DNA from: Hydractinia symbiolongicarpus
Lineage: Eukaryota > Cnidaria > Hydrozoa > Anthoathecata > Hydractiniidae
Length of the DNA: 64,000 bases
Assembly: GCF_029227915.1 (NCBI RefSeq)
Contig: NC_079889.1
Location: 5,148,001-5,212,000 of the forward strand
Direction of reading: 5' to 3'
Both the position numbers and the translations under genes were made by a program. The notes below the pieces were generated by a model. It saw only the letters and a list, made by a program, of their open reading frames with translations, was not told where the DNA came from and ran no database searches. This document shows positions 13,682 through 27,516 of this stretch, in pieces; the stretch's first letter is position 1; the number at the start of each line of letters is the position of its first letter.

Positions 13682-16600
13682 GCCATAATACGGCCTTTAT
13701 AGGATTGTGAACGTAGTTAAGAGTGTTCTAAGGCAACGGCGCTAATGAAAACGACTTGGGACGTTGTAGCGCATTGAGACTGGAACGACTAGTCCAATCG
13801 TAACCTGCGCAGGCAGCTGAAACCGCGTGATTTACGTCTGCGGCCTTTATTGGACTGCAAAAGGCCATATTACGGCTTTTATAGGACTGTGCACGTAGTT
13901 AAGAGTGTTGCAAGGCCACCGCGCCAAGGAAAACCTCTTGGAACGTCGCAGTGCATTGCGACTGGAAGGAATAGTACAATAGTAACCTGCGCAGGCAGAG
14001 GGAACCACGTGATTTACGTGTGAGGCCTTTATGGGACTGCGAAAGGCCATATTACAGCCTTTATAGGACTGTGCACGTAGTTAAGAACGTTCTAAGGCGA
14101 CGTCGCTAATGAAAATAACTTGGGACGTTGTAGCACATTGAGACTTGAAGGAATAGTCCAATGGTAACCTTCGCAGGCAGGTGAAACAACGTGATTTACG
14201 TGTGAAGCCTTTATTAGACTGCAAAATGCCATATTACGGCCCTTATAGGACTGTGCACGTAGTTAAGAGTGTTGTAAGGCCATGGCGCTAAGGAAAACCT
14301 CTTGGAACGTTGTAGTGCATTGAGACTGGAAGAAATAGTACAATGGTAAACTGCGCTGGCGGATGGAACCACGTGATCTACGTGTGAGGCCTTTATGGGA
14401 CTGCAAAAGGCCATATTACAGCCTTTATAGGACTGTGCACGTAGTTAAGAGCGTTCTAAGGCGACGTCGCTAATGAAAATAACTTGGGACGTTGTAGCAC
14501 ATTGAGACTGGAAGAAATAGTCCAATGGTAACCTTTGCAGACTGGTGAAACCACGTGATTTACGTGTGAAGCCTTTATTAGACTGCAAAAGGCCATATTA
14601 CGGCCTTTATAGGACTGTGCACGTAGTTAAGAGTGTTGTAAGGCCATGGCGCTAAGGAAAACCTCTTGGAACGTTGAAGTGCATTACGACTGGAAGAAAT
14701 AGTACAATAGTAACCTGCGCAGGCAGATGGAACCACGTGATTTACGTGTGAGGCCTTTATTAGACTGCAAAAGGCCATATTACAGCCTTTATAGGACTGT
14801 GCACGTAGTTAAGAGCGTTTTAAGGCGACGGCGCTAATGAAAATGACTTGGGACGTTGTAGCGCATTGAGACTGGAAGGAATAGTCCAATGGTAACCTTC
14901 GCAGGCAGGTGAAACCACGTGATTTACGTGTGAAGCCTTTATTAGACTGGAAAATGCCATATTACGGGCTTTATAGGACTGTGCACGTAGTTAAGAGTGT
15001 TGTAAGGCCATGGCGCTAAGGAAAACCTCTTGGAACGTTGTGGTGCATTGAGACTGGAAGAAATAGTACAATGGTAAACTGCGCAGGCAGATGGAACCAC
15101 GTGATCTACGTGTGAGGCCTTTATTAGACTGCAAAATGCCATATTACGGCCTTTATAGGACTGTGCACGTAGTTAAGAGTGTTGTAAGGCCACGGCGCCA
15201 AGGAAAACCTCTTGGAACGTTGTAGTGCATTGAGACTGGAAGGAATAGTCCAATGGTAACATTCGCAGGCAGATGGAACAACGTGATTTACGTCTGCGGC
15301 CTTTATTGGACTGCAAAGGGCCATAATACGGCCTTTATAGGATTGTGAACGTAGTTAAGAGTGTTCTAAGGCAACGGCGCTAATGAAAACGACTTGGGAC
15401 GTTGTAGCGCATTGAGACTGGAACGACTAGTCCAATCGTAACCTGCGCAGGCAGCTGAAACCACGTGATTTACGTCTGCGGCCTTTATTGGACTGCAAAA
15501 GGCCATATTACGGCTTTTATAGGACTGTGCACGTAGTTAAGAGTGTTGCAAGGCCACCGCGCCAAGGAAAACCTCTTGGAACGTCGCAGTGCATTGCGAC
15601 TGGAAGGAATAGTACAATAGTAACCTGCGCAGGCAGAGGGAACCACGTGATTTACGTGTGAGGCCTTTATGGGACTGCGAAAGGCCATATTACAGCCTTT
15701 ATAGGACTGTGCACGTAGTTAAGAACGTTCTAAGGCGACGTCGCTAATGAAAATAACTTGGGACGTTGTAGCACATTGAGACTTGAAGGAATAGTCCAAT
15801 GGTAACCTTCGCAGGCAGGTGAAACCACGTGATTTACGTGTGAAGCCTTTATTAGACTGCAAAATGCCATATTACGGCCCTTATAGGACTGTGCACGTAG
15901 TTAAGAGTGTTGTAAGGCCATGGCGCTAAGGAAAACCTCTTGGAACGTTGTAGTGCATTGAGACTGGAAGAAATAGTACAATGGTAAACTGCGCTGGCGG
16001 ATGGAACCACGTGATCTACGTGTGAGGCCTTTATGGGACTGCAAAAGGCCATATTACAGCCTTTATAGGACTGTGCACGTAGTTAAGAGCGTTCTAAGGC
16101 GACGTCGCTAATGAAAATAACTTGGGACGTTGTAGCACATTGAGACTGGAAGAAATAGTCCAATGGTAACCTTTGCAGACTGGTGAAACCACGTGATTTA
16201 CGTGTGAAGCCTTTATTAGACTGCAAAAGGCCATATTACGGCCTTTATAGGACTGTGCACGTAGTTAAGAGTGTTGTAAGGCCATGGCGCTAAGGAAAAC
16301 CTCTTGGAACGTTGAAGTGCATTACGACTGGAAGAAATAGTACAATAGTAACCTGCGCAGGCAGATGGAACCACGTGATTTACGTGTGAGGCCTTTATTA
16401 GACTGCAAAAGGCCATATTACAGCCTTTATAGGACTGTGCACGTAGTTAAGAGCGTTTTAAGGCGACGGCGCTAATGAAAATGACTTGGGACGTTGTAGC
16501 GCATTGAGACTGGAAGGAATAGTCCAATGGTAACCTTCGCAGGCAGGTGAAACCACGTGATTTACGTGTGAAGCCTTTATTAGACTGGAAAATGCCATAT

Positions 16601-17219
16601 TACGGGCTTTATAGGACTGTGCACGTAGTTAAGAGTGTTGTAAGGCCATGGCGCTAAGGAAAACCTCTTGGAACGTTGTGGTGCATTGAGACTGGAAGAA
16701 ATAGTACAATGGTAAACTGCGCAGGCAGATGGAACCACGTGATCTACGTGTGAGGCCTTTATTAGACTGCAAAATGCCATATTACGGCCTTTATAGGACT
16801 GTGCACGTAGTTAAGAGTGTTGTAAGGCCACGGCGCCAAGGAAAACCTCTTGGAACGTTGTAGTGCATTGAGACTGGAAGGAATAGTCCAATGGTAACAT
16901 TCGCAGGCAGATGGAACAACGTGATTTACGTCTGCGGCCTTTATTGGACTGCAAAGGGCCATAATACGGCCTTTATAGGATTGTGAACGTAGTTAAGAGT
17001 GTTCTAAGGCAACGGCGCTAATGAAAACGACTTGGGACGTTGTAGCGCATTGAGACTGGAACGACTAGTCCAATCGTAACCTGCGCAGGCAGCTGAAACC
17101 GCGTGATTTACGTCTGCGGCCTTTATTGGACTGCAAAAGGCCATATTACGGCTTTTATAGGACTGTGCACGTAGTTAAGAGTGTTGCAAGGCCACCGCGC
17201 CAAGGAAAACCTCTTGGAA
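13682..17219. repeat. 9-monomer (1,638 bp) higher-order repeat, two full copies and a partial third
   Basis: 13,682-15,319 and 15,320-16,957 match at a 1,638-base shift (9 x 182), and a third partial copy runs from 16,958 to about 17,219, where it changes from ACGTCGCAG to ATGTTGTAG. The unit begins with the CATAATACGG...GGATTGTGAACG monomer. I noted only isolated differences, such as CCGCG versus CCACG near 13,825/15,463 and ACAACG versus ACCACG near 14,187/15,825. A related but rearranged array of the same monomer types lies at 7.7-9.5 kb, 6,006 bases upstream. Confidence 0.9.
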
Positions 17220-17365
17220 TGTTGTAGTGCATTGAGACTGGAAGAAATAGTACAATGGTAAACTGCGCTGGCAGATGGAACCACGTGATCTACGTGTGAG
17301 GCCTTTATGGGACTGAAAAAGGCCATATTACAGCCTTTATAGGACTGTGCACGTAGTTAAGAGCG

Positions 17366-18965
17366 TTCTAAGGCGACGTCGCTAATGAAAATAACTTGGG
17401 ACGTTGTAACACATTGAGACTGGAAGGAATAGTCCAATGGTAACATTTGCAGGCAGATGGAACAACGTGATTTACGTGTGAGGCCTTTATTAGACTGCAA
17501 AATGGCATATTACGGCCTTTATAGGACTGTGCACGTAGTTAAGAGTGTTGTAAGGCCACGGGGCCAAGGAAAACCTCTTGGAACGTTGTAGTGCATTGAG
17601 ACTGGAAGGAATAGTCCAATGGTAATATTCGCAGGCAGATGGAACCACGTGATTTACGTGTGAGGCCTTTATTAGACTGCAAAAGGCCATATTACAGCCT
17701 TTATAGGACTGTGCACGTAGTTAAGAGCGTTCTAAGGCGACGGCGCTAATGAAAACGACTTGGGACGTTGTAGCGCATTGAGACTGGAAGAACTAGTCCA
17801 ATTGTACCCTGCGCAGGCAGGTGAAACCACGTGATTTAGGTGTGAAGCCTTTATTAGACTGCAAAATGCCATATTACGGCCTTTATAGGACTGTGCACGT
17901 AGTTAAGAGTGTTGTAAGTTCACAGCGCCAAGGAAAACCTCTTGGAACGTTGTAGTGCATTGAGACTGGAAGGAATAGTCCAATGGTAACATTCGCAGGC
18001 AGATGGAACCACGTGATTTACGTGTGAGGCCTTTATTAGACTGCAAAAGGCCATATTACAGCCTTTATAGGACTGTGCACGCAGTTAAGAGCGTTCTAAG
18101 GCGACGGCGCTAATGAAAATGACTTTGGACGTTGTAGCGCATTGAGACTGGAAGGAATAGTCCAATGGTAAACTTCGCAGGCAGGTGAAACCACGTGATT
18201 TACGTGTGAGGCCTTTATTAGACTGCAAAAGGCCATATTACAGCCTTTATAGGAATGTGCACGTAGTTAAGAGCGTTCTAAGGCGACGGCGCTAATGAAA
18301 ATGACTTGGGACGTTGTAGTGCATTGAGACTGGAAGAAATAGTACAATGGTAAACTGCGCAGGCGGATGGAACCACGTGATCTACGTGTGAGGCCTTTTT
18401 TAGACTGCAAAAGGCCATATTACAGCCTTTATAGGAATGTGCACGTAGTTAAGAGCGTTCTAAGGCCACGGCGCCAAGGAAAACCTTCTTGGAACGTTGT
18501 AGTGCATTGAGACTGGAAGGAATAGTCCAATGGTAACATTCGCAGGCAGATGGAACAACGTGATTTACGTGTGAGGCCTTTATTAGACTGCAAAATGCCA
18601 TATTACGGCCTTTATAGGACTGTGCACGTAGTTAAGAGTGTTGTAAGGCCACCGCGCCAAGGAAAACCTCTTGGAACGTTGTAGTGCATTGAGACTGGAA
18701 GGAATAGTCCAATGGTAACATTCGCAGGCAGATGGAACAACGTGATTTACGTGTGAGGCCTTTATTAGACTGCAAAATGCCATATTACGGCCTTTATAGG
18801 ACTGTGCACGTAGTTAAGAGTGTTGTAAGGCCACCGCGCCAAGGAAAACCTCTTGGAACGTTGAAGTGCATTAAGACTGGAAGAAATATTACAAAGGTAA
18901 ACTGCGCAGGCGGATGGAACCACGTGATCTACGTGTGAGGCCTTTATTAGACTGCAAAAGGCCAT
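17366..18965. repeat. Second copy of the 9.5-10.8 kb cassette, expanded by two monomers
   Basis: This is the copy of 9,540-10,774. It contains an uninterrupted equivalent of the retrotransposon insertion site at 17,869/17,870. It also carries the single-base insertion in CCTTCTTGG near 18,486, the only gain of a base seen in the left segment, compensated by a one-base loss near 19,281. Confidence 0.82.
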
Positions 18966-21854
18966 ATTACAGCCTTTATAGGACTGTGCACGTAGTTAAG
19001 AGTGTTGTAAGGCCACGGCGCCAAGGAAAACCTCTTGGAACGTTGTAGTGCATTGAGACTGGAAGGAATAGTCCAATGGTTACATTCGCAGGCAGATGGA
19101 ACCACGTGATTTACGTGTGAGGCCTTTATTAGACTGCAAAAGGCCATATTACAGCCTTTATAGGACTGTGCACGTAGTTAAGAGCGTTCTAAGGCGACGG
19201 CGCTAATGAAAACGACTTGGGACGTTGTAGCGCATTGAGACTGGAAGAACTAGTCCACTGGTAACCTGCGCAGGCAGGTGAACCAAGGGATTTACGTGTG
19301 AAGCTTTTATTAGACTGCAAAATGCCATATTACGGCCTTTATAGGACTGTGCACGTAGTTAAGAGTGTTGTAAGGCCACGGCGCCAAGGAAAACGACTTG
19401 GGACGTTGTAGCGCATTGAGACTGGAACGACTAGTCCAATCGTAACCTGCGCAGGCAGCTGAAACCGCGTGATTTACGTCTGCGGCCTTTATTGGACTGC
19501 AAAAAGCCATATTACGGCTTTTATAGGACTGTGCCCGTAGTAAGGAGTGTTGCAAGGCCACCGCGCCAAGGAAAACCTCTTGGAACGTCGCAGTGCATTG
19601 CGACTGAAAGGAATAGTACAATGGTAAACTGCGCAGGCAGATTGAACCACATGATTTACGTGTGAGGCCTTTATTAGACTGCAAAAGGCCATATTACAGC
19701 CTTTATAGGACTGTGCACGTAGTTAAGAGCGTTCTAAGGCGACGGCGCTAATGAAAATGACTTGGGACGTTGTAGCGCATTGAGACTGGAAGGAATAGTC
19801 CAATGGTAAACTTCGCAGGCAGGTGAAACCACGTGATTTACGTGTGAGGCCTTTATTAGACTGCAAAAGGCCATATTACAGCCTTTATAGGAATGTGCAC
19901 GTAGTTAAGAGCGTTCTAAGGCGACGGCGCTAATGAAAATGACTTGGGACGTTGTAGTGCATTGAGACTGGAAGAAATAGTACAATGGTAAACTGCGCAG
20001 GCAGATTGAACCACGTGATCTACGTGTGAGGCCTTTATTAGACTGCAAAAGACCATATTACAGCCTTTATAGGACTGTGCACGTAGTTAAGAGCGTTCTA
20101 AGGCGATGGCGCTAATGAAAATGACTTTGGACGTTGTAGCGCATTGAGACTGGAACGTCTAGTCCAATGATAACTTGCGCAGGCAGCTGAAACCGCTTGA
20201 TTTACGTCTGCCGCTTTTATTGGACTGCAAAAGGCCATATTACGGCCTTTATAGGACTGTGCACGTAGTTAAGAGTGTTGTAAGTCCAAGGCGCCAAGGA
20301 AAACCTCTTGGAACGTTGTAGTGCATTGAGATTTGAAGGAATAGTCCAATAGTAACCTTTGCAGGCAGATGGAACCACGTGATTTACGTGTGAGGCCTTT
20401 ATAAGACTGCAAAAGGCCATATTACAGCCTTTATAGGACTGTGCACGTAGTTAAGAGCGTTCTAAGGCGACGTCGCTAATGAAAATAACTTGGGACGTTG
20501 TAGTGCATTGAGACTGGAAGAAATAGTCCAATGGTAACATTCGCAGGCAGATGGAACCACGTGATTTACGTGTGGGGCCTTTATTAGACTGCAAAACTCT
20601 ATATTACGGCCTTTATAGGACTGTGCACGTAGTTAAGAGTGTTGTAAGGCCACGGCGCCAAGGAAAACCTCTTGGAACGTTGTAGTGCATTAAGACTGGA
20701 AGAAATAGTACAATAGTAACCTGCGCAGGCAGATGGAACCACGTGATTTACGTGTGAGGTCTTTATTAGACTGCAAAAGGCCATATTACAGCCTTTATAG
20801 GACTGTGCACGTAGTTAAGAGCGTTTTAAGGCGACGGCGCTAATGAAAATGACTTGGGACGTTGTAGCGCATTGAGACTGGAAGGAATAGTCCAATGGTA
20901 ACCTTCGCAGGCAGGTGAAACCACGTGATTTACGTGTGAAGCCTTTATTAGACTGCAAAATGCCATATTACGGCCTTTATAGGACTGTGCACGTAGTTAA
21001 GAGTGTTGTAAGGCCACGGCGCCAAGGAAAACCTCTTGGAACGTTGTAGTGCATTGAGACTGGAAGAAATAGTCCAATGGTAACATTCGCAGGCAGATGG
21101 AACCACGTGATTTACGTGTGGGGCCTTTATTAGACTGCAAAACTCTATATTACGGCCTTTATAGGACTGTGCACGTAGTTAAGAGTGTTGTAAGGCCACG
21201 GCGCCAAGGAAAACCTCTTGGAACGTTGTAGTGCATTGAGACTGGAAGGAATAGTCCAATGGTAACATTCGCAGGCAGATGGAACCACGTGATTTACGTG
21301 TGAGGCCTTTATTAGACTGCAAAAGGCCATATTACAGCCTTTATAGGACTGTGCACGTAGTTAAGAGCGTTCTAAGGCGACGGCGCTAATGAAAATGACT
21401 TGGGACGTTGTAGTGCATTGAGACTGGAAGGAATAGTCCAATGGTAAACTTCGCAGGCAGGTGAAACCACGTGATTTACGTGTGAGGCCTTTATTAGACT
21501 GCAAAAGGCCATATTACAGCCTTTATAGGAATGTGCACGTAGTTAAGAGCGTTCTAAGGCGACGGCGCAAATGAAAATGACTTGGGACGTTGTAGTGCAT
21601 TGAGACTGGAAGAAATAGTACAATGGTAAACTGCGCAGGCAGATGGAACCACGTGATCTACGTGTGAGGCCTTTATTAGACTGCAAAAGGCCATATTACA
21701 GCCTTTATAGGACTGTGCACGTAGTTAAGAGCGTTCTAAGGCGATGGCGCTAATGAAAATGACTTTTGACGTTGTAGCGCATTGAGACTGGAACGTCTAG
21801 TCATATGGTAACCTACGCAGGCAGCTGAAACCGCGTGATTTACGTTTGCCGCCT

Positions 21855-24070
21855 TTATTGGACTGCAAAAGGCCATATTACGGCCTTTATAGGACTGTGC
21901 ACGTAGTTAAGAGTGTTGTAAGGCCAAGGCGCCAAGGAAAACCTCTTGGAACGTTGTAGTGCATTGAGATTTGAAGGAATAGTCCAATGGTAACCTTTGC
22001 AGGCAGATGGAACCACGTGATTTACGTGTGAGGCCTTTATGAGACTGCAAAAGGCCATATTACAGCCTTTATAGGACTGTGCACGTAGTTAAGAGCGTTC
22101 TAAGGCGACGTTGCTAATGAAAATAACTTGGGACGTTGTAGCACATTGAGACTGGAAGAAATAGTCCAATGGTAACCTTTGCAGACTGGTGAAACCACTT
22201 GATTTACGTGTGAAGCCTTTATTAGACTGCAAAAGGCCATATTACGGCCTTTATAGGACTGTGCACGTAGTTAAGAGTGTTGTAAGGCCATGGCGCTAAG
22301 GAAAACCTCTTGGAACGTTGAAGTGCATTAAGACTGGAAGAAATGGTACAATGGTAACCTGCGCAGGCAGATGGAACCACGTGATCTACGTGTGAGGCCT
22401 TTATTAGACTCCAAAAGGCCATATTACAGCCTTTATAGGACTGTGCACGTAGTTAAGAGCGTTCTAAGGCGATGGCGCTAATGAAAATGACTTGGGACGT
22501 TGTAGCGCATTGAGACTGGAACAACTAGTCCAATAGTAACCTGCGCAGGCAGGTGAAACCACGTGATTTACGTGTCAGGCCTTTATGAGACTGCAAAAGG
22601 CCATATTACAGCCTTTATAGGACTGTGCACGTAGTTAAGAGCGTTCTAAGGCGACGTCGCTAATGAAAATAACTTGGGACGTTGTAGCGCATTGAGACTT
22701 GAAGGAATAGTCCAATGGTAACCTTCGCAGGCAGGTGAAACCACGTGATTTACGTGTGAAGCCTTTATTAGACTGCAAAATGCCATATTACGGCCTTTAT
22801 AGGACTGTGCACGTAGTTAAGAGTGTTGTAAGGCCATGGCGCTAAGGAAAACCTCTTGGAACGTTGTAGTGCATTGAGACTGGAAGAAATAGTACAATGG
22901 TAAACTGCGCAGGCAGGTAAAACCACGTGATTTACGTGTGAAGCCTTTATTAGACTGCAAAATGCCATATTACGGCCTTTATAGGACTGTGCACGTAGTT
23001 AAGAGTGTTGTAAGGCCATGGCACTAAGGAAAACCTCTTGGAACGTTGTAGTGCATTGAAACTGGAAGAAATAGTACAATGGTAAACTGCGCAGGCAGAT
23101 GGAACCACGTGATCTACGTGTGAGGCCTTTATTAGACTGCAAAATGCCATATTACAGCCTTTATAGGACTGTGCACGTAGTTAAGAGCGTTCTGAGGCGA
23201 TGGCGCTAATGAAAAAGACTTTGGACGTTGTAGCGCATTGAGACTGGAACGTCTAGTCCAATGATAACCTGCGCAGGCAGCTGAAACCGCGTGATTTACG
23301 TCTGCCGCCTTTATTGGACTGCAAAAGGCCATATTACGGCCTTTATAGGACTGTGCACGTAGTTAAGAGTGTTGTAAGGCCAAGGCGCCAAGGAAAACCT
23401 CTTGGAACGTTGTAGTGCATTGAGATTTGAAGGAATAGTCCAATGGTAACCTTTGCAGGCAGATGGAACCACGTGATTTACGTGTGAGGCCTTTATGAGA
23501 CTGCAAAAGGCCAAATTACAGCCTTTATAGGACTGTGCACGTAGTTAAGAGCGTTCTAAGGCGACGTCGCTAATGAAAATAACTTGGGACGTTGTAGCAC
23601 ATTGAGACTGGAAGAAATAGTCCAATGGTAACCTTTGCAGACTGGTGAAACCACTTGATTTACGTGTGAAGCCTTTATTAGACTGCAAAAGGCCATATTA
23701 CGGCCTTTATAGGACTGTGCACGTAGTTAAGAGTGTTGTAAGGCCATGGCGCTAAGGAAAACCTCTTGGAACGTTGAAGTGCATTAAGACTGGAAGAAAT
23801 AGTACAATGGTAACCTGCGCAGGCAGATGGAACCACGTGATCTACGTGTAAGGCCTTTATTAGACTGCAAAAGGCCATATTACAGACTTTATAGGACTGT
23901 GCACGTAGTTAAGAGCGTTCTAAGGCGATGGCGCTAATGAAAATGACTTGGGACGTTGTAGCGCATTGAGACTGGAACAACTAGTCCAATAGTAACCTGC
24001 GCAGGCAGGTGAAACCACGTGATTTACGTGTCAGGCCTTTATGAGACTGCAAAAGGCCATATTACAGCCT
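21855..24070. repeat. 8-monomer (1,456 bp) block pair in the left segment
   Basis: Monomers at 21,855-22,600 and 23,311-24,060 match in order at a shift of 1,456 (8 x 182). They share the TTTGCCGCC/TCTGCCGCC monomer, the GAGATTTGAAGG variant, GCAGACTGGTGAAACCACTTG and the GTGTCAGGCC monomer. The same block type is found as a pair at about 36.0 and 37.5 kb on the other side of the retrotransposon, so it predates the larger duplication linking the two regions. Confidence 0.82.
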
Positions 24071-27000
24071 TTATAAGACTGTGCACGTAGTTAAGAGCGT
24101 TCTAAGGCGACGTCGCTAATGAAAATAACTTGGAACGTTGTAGTGCATTGAAACTGGAAGAAATAGTACAATGGTAAACTGCGCAGGCAGATGGAACCAC
24201 GTGATCTACGTGTGAGACCTTTATTAGACTGCAAAATGCCATATTACGGCCCTTATAGGACTGTGCACGTAGTTAAGAGTGTTGTAAGGCCACGGCGCCA
24301 AGGAAAAACTCTTGGAACGTTGTAGTGCATTGAGACTGGAACGTCTAGTCCAATGGTAACCTGCGCAGGCAGCTGAAACCGCGTGATTTACGTCTGCGGC
24401 CTTTATTGGACTGCAAAAGGCCATAATACGGCCTTTATAGGATTGTGAACGTAGTTAAGAGTGTTCTAAGGCAACGGCGCTAATGAAAACGACTTGGGAC
24501 GTTGTAGCGCATTGAGACTGGAACGACTAGTCCAATCGTAACCTGCGCAGGCAGCTGAAACCGCGTGATTTACGTCTGCGGCCTTTATTGGACTGCAAAA
24601 GGCCATATTACGGCTTTTATAGGACTGTGCACGTAGTTAAGAGTGTTGCAAGGCCACCGCGCCAAGGAAAACCTCTTGGAACGTCGCAGTGCATTGCGAC
24701 TGGAAGGAATAGTACAATAGTAACCTGCGCAGGCAGGTGAAACCACGTGATTTACGTGTGAAGCCTTTATTAGACTGCAAAATGCCATATTACGGCCTTT
24801 ATAGGACTGTGCACGTAGTTAAGAGTGTTGTAAAGCCATGGCGCCAAGGAAAACCTCTTGGAACGTTGAAGTGCATTAAGACTGGAAGAAATAGTACAAT
24901 GTTAACCTGCGCAGGCAGATGGAACCACGTGATCTACGTGTGAGGCCTTTATTAGACTGCAAAAGGCCATATTACAGCCTTTATAGGACTGTGCACGTAG
25001 TTAAGAGCGTTCTAAGGCGATGGCGCTAATGAAAATGACTTGGGACGTTATAGCGCATTGAGAATGGAACAACTAGTCCAATAGTAACCTGCGCAGGCAG
25101 GTGAAATCACGTGATTTACGTGTCAGGCCTTTATTAGACTGCAAAGTGCCATATTACGGCCTTTATAGGACTGTGCACGTAGTAAAGAGTGTTGTAAGGC
25201 CATGGCGCTAAGGAAAACCTCTTGGAACGTTGTAGTGCATTGAGACTGGAAGTAATAGTACAATGGTAAACTGCGCAGGCAGGTGGAACCACGTGATCTA
25301 CGTGTGAGGATTTTATTAGACTGCAAAATGCCATATTACGGCCTTTATAGGACTGTGCACGTAGTTAAGAACGTTCTAAGGCGACGTCGCTAATGAAAAT
25401 AACTTGGGACGTTGTAGCGCATTAAGACTGGAAGAAATAGTACAATGGTAACCTGCGCAGGCAGATGGAACCACGTGATCTAAGTGTGAGGCCTTTATTG
25501 GACTGCAAAAGGCCATAATACGGCCTTTATAGGATTGTGAACGTAGTTAAGAGTGTTCTAAGGCAACGGCGCTAATGAAAATGACTTGGGACGTTGTAGC
25601 GCATTGAGACTGGAACAACTAGTCCAATAGTAACCTGCGCAGGCAGGTGAAACCACGTGATTTACGTGTCAGGCCTTTATTAGACTGCAAAGTGCCATAT
25701 TACGGCCTTTATAGGACTGTGCACGTAGTAAAGAGTGTTGTAAGGCCATGGCGCTAAGGAAAACCTCTTGGAACGTCGCAGTGCATTGCGACTGGAAGGA
25801 ATAGTACAATAGTAACCTGCGCAGGCAGAGGGAACCACGTGATTTACGTGTGAGGCCTTTATGGGACTGCGAAAGGCCATATTACAGCCTTTATAGGACT
25901 GTGCATGTAGTTAAGAGTGTTCTAAGGCCTCAGCGCTAAGGAGAACCACTCGGAACGTTGTAGTGCATTGAGACTGAAAGAAATAGTACAATAGTAACCT
26001 GCGCAGGCAGATGGAACCACGTGATTTACGTGTGAGGCCTTTATTAGACTGCAAAAGGCCATATTACAGCCTTTATAGGACTGTGCACGTAGTTAAGAGC
26101 GTTTTAAGGCGACGGCGCTAATGAAAATGACTTGGGACGTTGTAGCGCATTGAGACTGGAAGGAATAGTCCAATGGTAACCTTGGCAGGCAGGTGAAACC
26201 ACGTGATTTACGTGTGAAGCCTTTATTAGACTGGAAAATGCCATATTACGGGCTTTATAGGACTGTGCACGTAGTTAAGAGTGTTGTAAGGCCATGGCGC
26301 TAAGGAAAACCTCTTGGAACGTTGTGGTGCATTGAGACTGGAAGAAATAGTACAATGGTAAACTGCGCAGGCAGATGGAACCACGTGATCTACGTGTGAG
26401 GCCTTTATTAGACTGCAAAATGCCATATTACGGCCTTTATAGGACTGTGCACGTAGTTAAGAGTGTTGTAAGGCCACAGCGCCAAGGAAAACCTCTTGGA
26501 ACGTTGTAGTGCATTGAGACTGGAAGGAATAGTCCAATGGTAACATTCGCAGGCAGATGGAACAACGTGATTTACGTGTGAGGCCTTTATTAGACTGCAA
26601 AATGCCATATTACGGCCTTTATAGGACTGTGCACGTAGTTAAGAGTGTTGTAAGGCCACGGCGCCAAGGAAAACCTCTTGGAACGTTGTAGTGCATTGAG
26701 ACTGGAAGGAATAGTCCAATGGTAATATTCGCAGGCAGATGGAACCACGTGATTTACGTGTGAGGCCTTTATTAGACTGCAAAAGGCCATATTACAGCCT
26801 TTATAGGACTGTGCACGTAGTTAAGAGCGTTCTAAGGCGACGGCGCTAATGAAAACGACTTGGGACGTTGTGGTGCATTGAGACTGGAAGAAATAGTACA
26901 ATGGTAAACTGCGCAGGCAGATAGAATCACGTGATCTACGTGTGAGGCCTTTATTAGACTGCAAAATGCCATATTACGGCCTTTATAGGACTGTGCACGT

Positions 27001-27516
27001 AGTTAAGAGTGTTGTAAGGCCACGGCGCCAAGGAAAACCTCTTGGAACGTTGTAGTGCATTGAGACTGGAAGGAATAGTCCAATGGTAACATTCGCAGGC
27101 AGATGGAACAACGTGATTTACGTGTGAGGCCTTTATTAGACTGCAAAATGCCATATTATGGCCTTTATAGGACTGTGCACGTAGTTAAGAGTGTTGTAAG
27201 GCCACGGCGCCAAGGAAAGCCTCTTGGAACGTTGTAGTGCATCGAGACTGGAAGGAATAGTCCAATGGTAATATTCGCAGGCAGATGGAACCACGTGATT
27301 TACGTGTGAGGCCTTTATTAGACTGCAAAAGGCCATATTACAGCCTTTATAGGACTGTGCACGTAGTTAAGAGCGTTCTAAGGCGACGGCGCTAATGAAA
27401 ACGACTTGGGACGTTGTAGCGCATTGAGACTGGAAGAACTAGTCCAATGGTAACCTGCGCAGGCAGGTGAAACCACGTGATTTACGTGTGAAGCCTTTAT
27501 TAGACTGCAAAATGCG

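Larger units (their letters stand above)
1..27515. repeat. 182 bp satellite array, left segment (about 151 monomers)
   Basis: Uninterrupted head-to-tail tandem repeat. Landmarks such as GCCTTTATTAGACTG, GTAGTTAAGAG and ACGTTGTAG recur every 182 bases. The first three monomers are offset by a 3 bp deletion near position 500; after that the phase is unchanged to 27,515 except for an extra T near 18,486 and a lost A near 19,281. Variation is almost all substitutions. At least two major classes alternate irregularly: one with GTGTTGTAAGGCCA followed by AAGGAAAACCTCTTGG, and one with GCGTTCTAAGGCGA followed by AATGAAAATGACTTGG. Minor classes carry GGCCTCAGCGC, GGCAACGGCGC or TCTGCGGCC/TCTGCCGCC. 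No gene lies in this stretch. The short ORFs on both strands recur once per monomer and follow from the repeat. The array continues beyond the left edge of the window. Confidence 0.98.

Noticed and set aside
1-27515. CRISPR array
   Set aside because: The whole 182 bp unit repeats with scattered substitutions. There are no short constant repeats alternating with unique spacers, and no cas genes.
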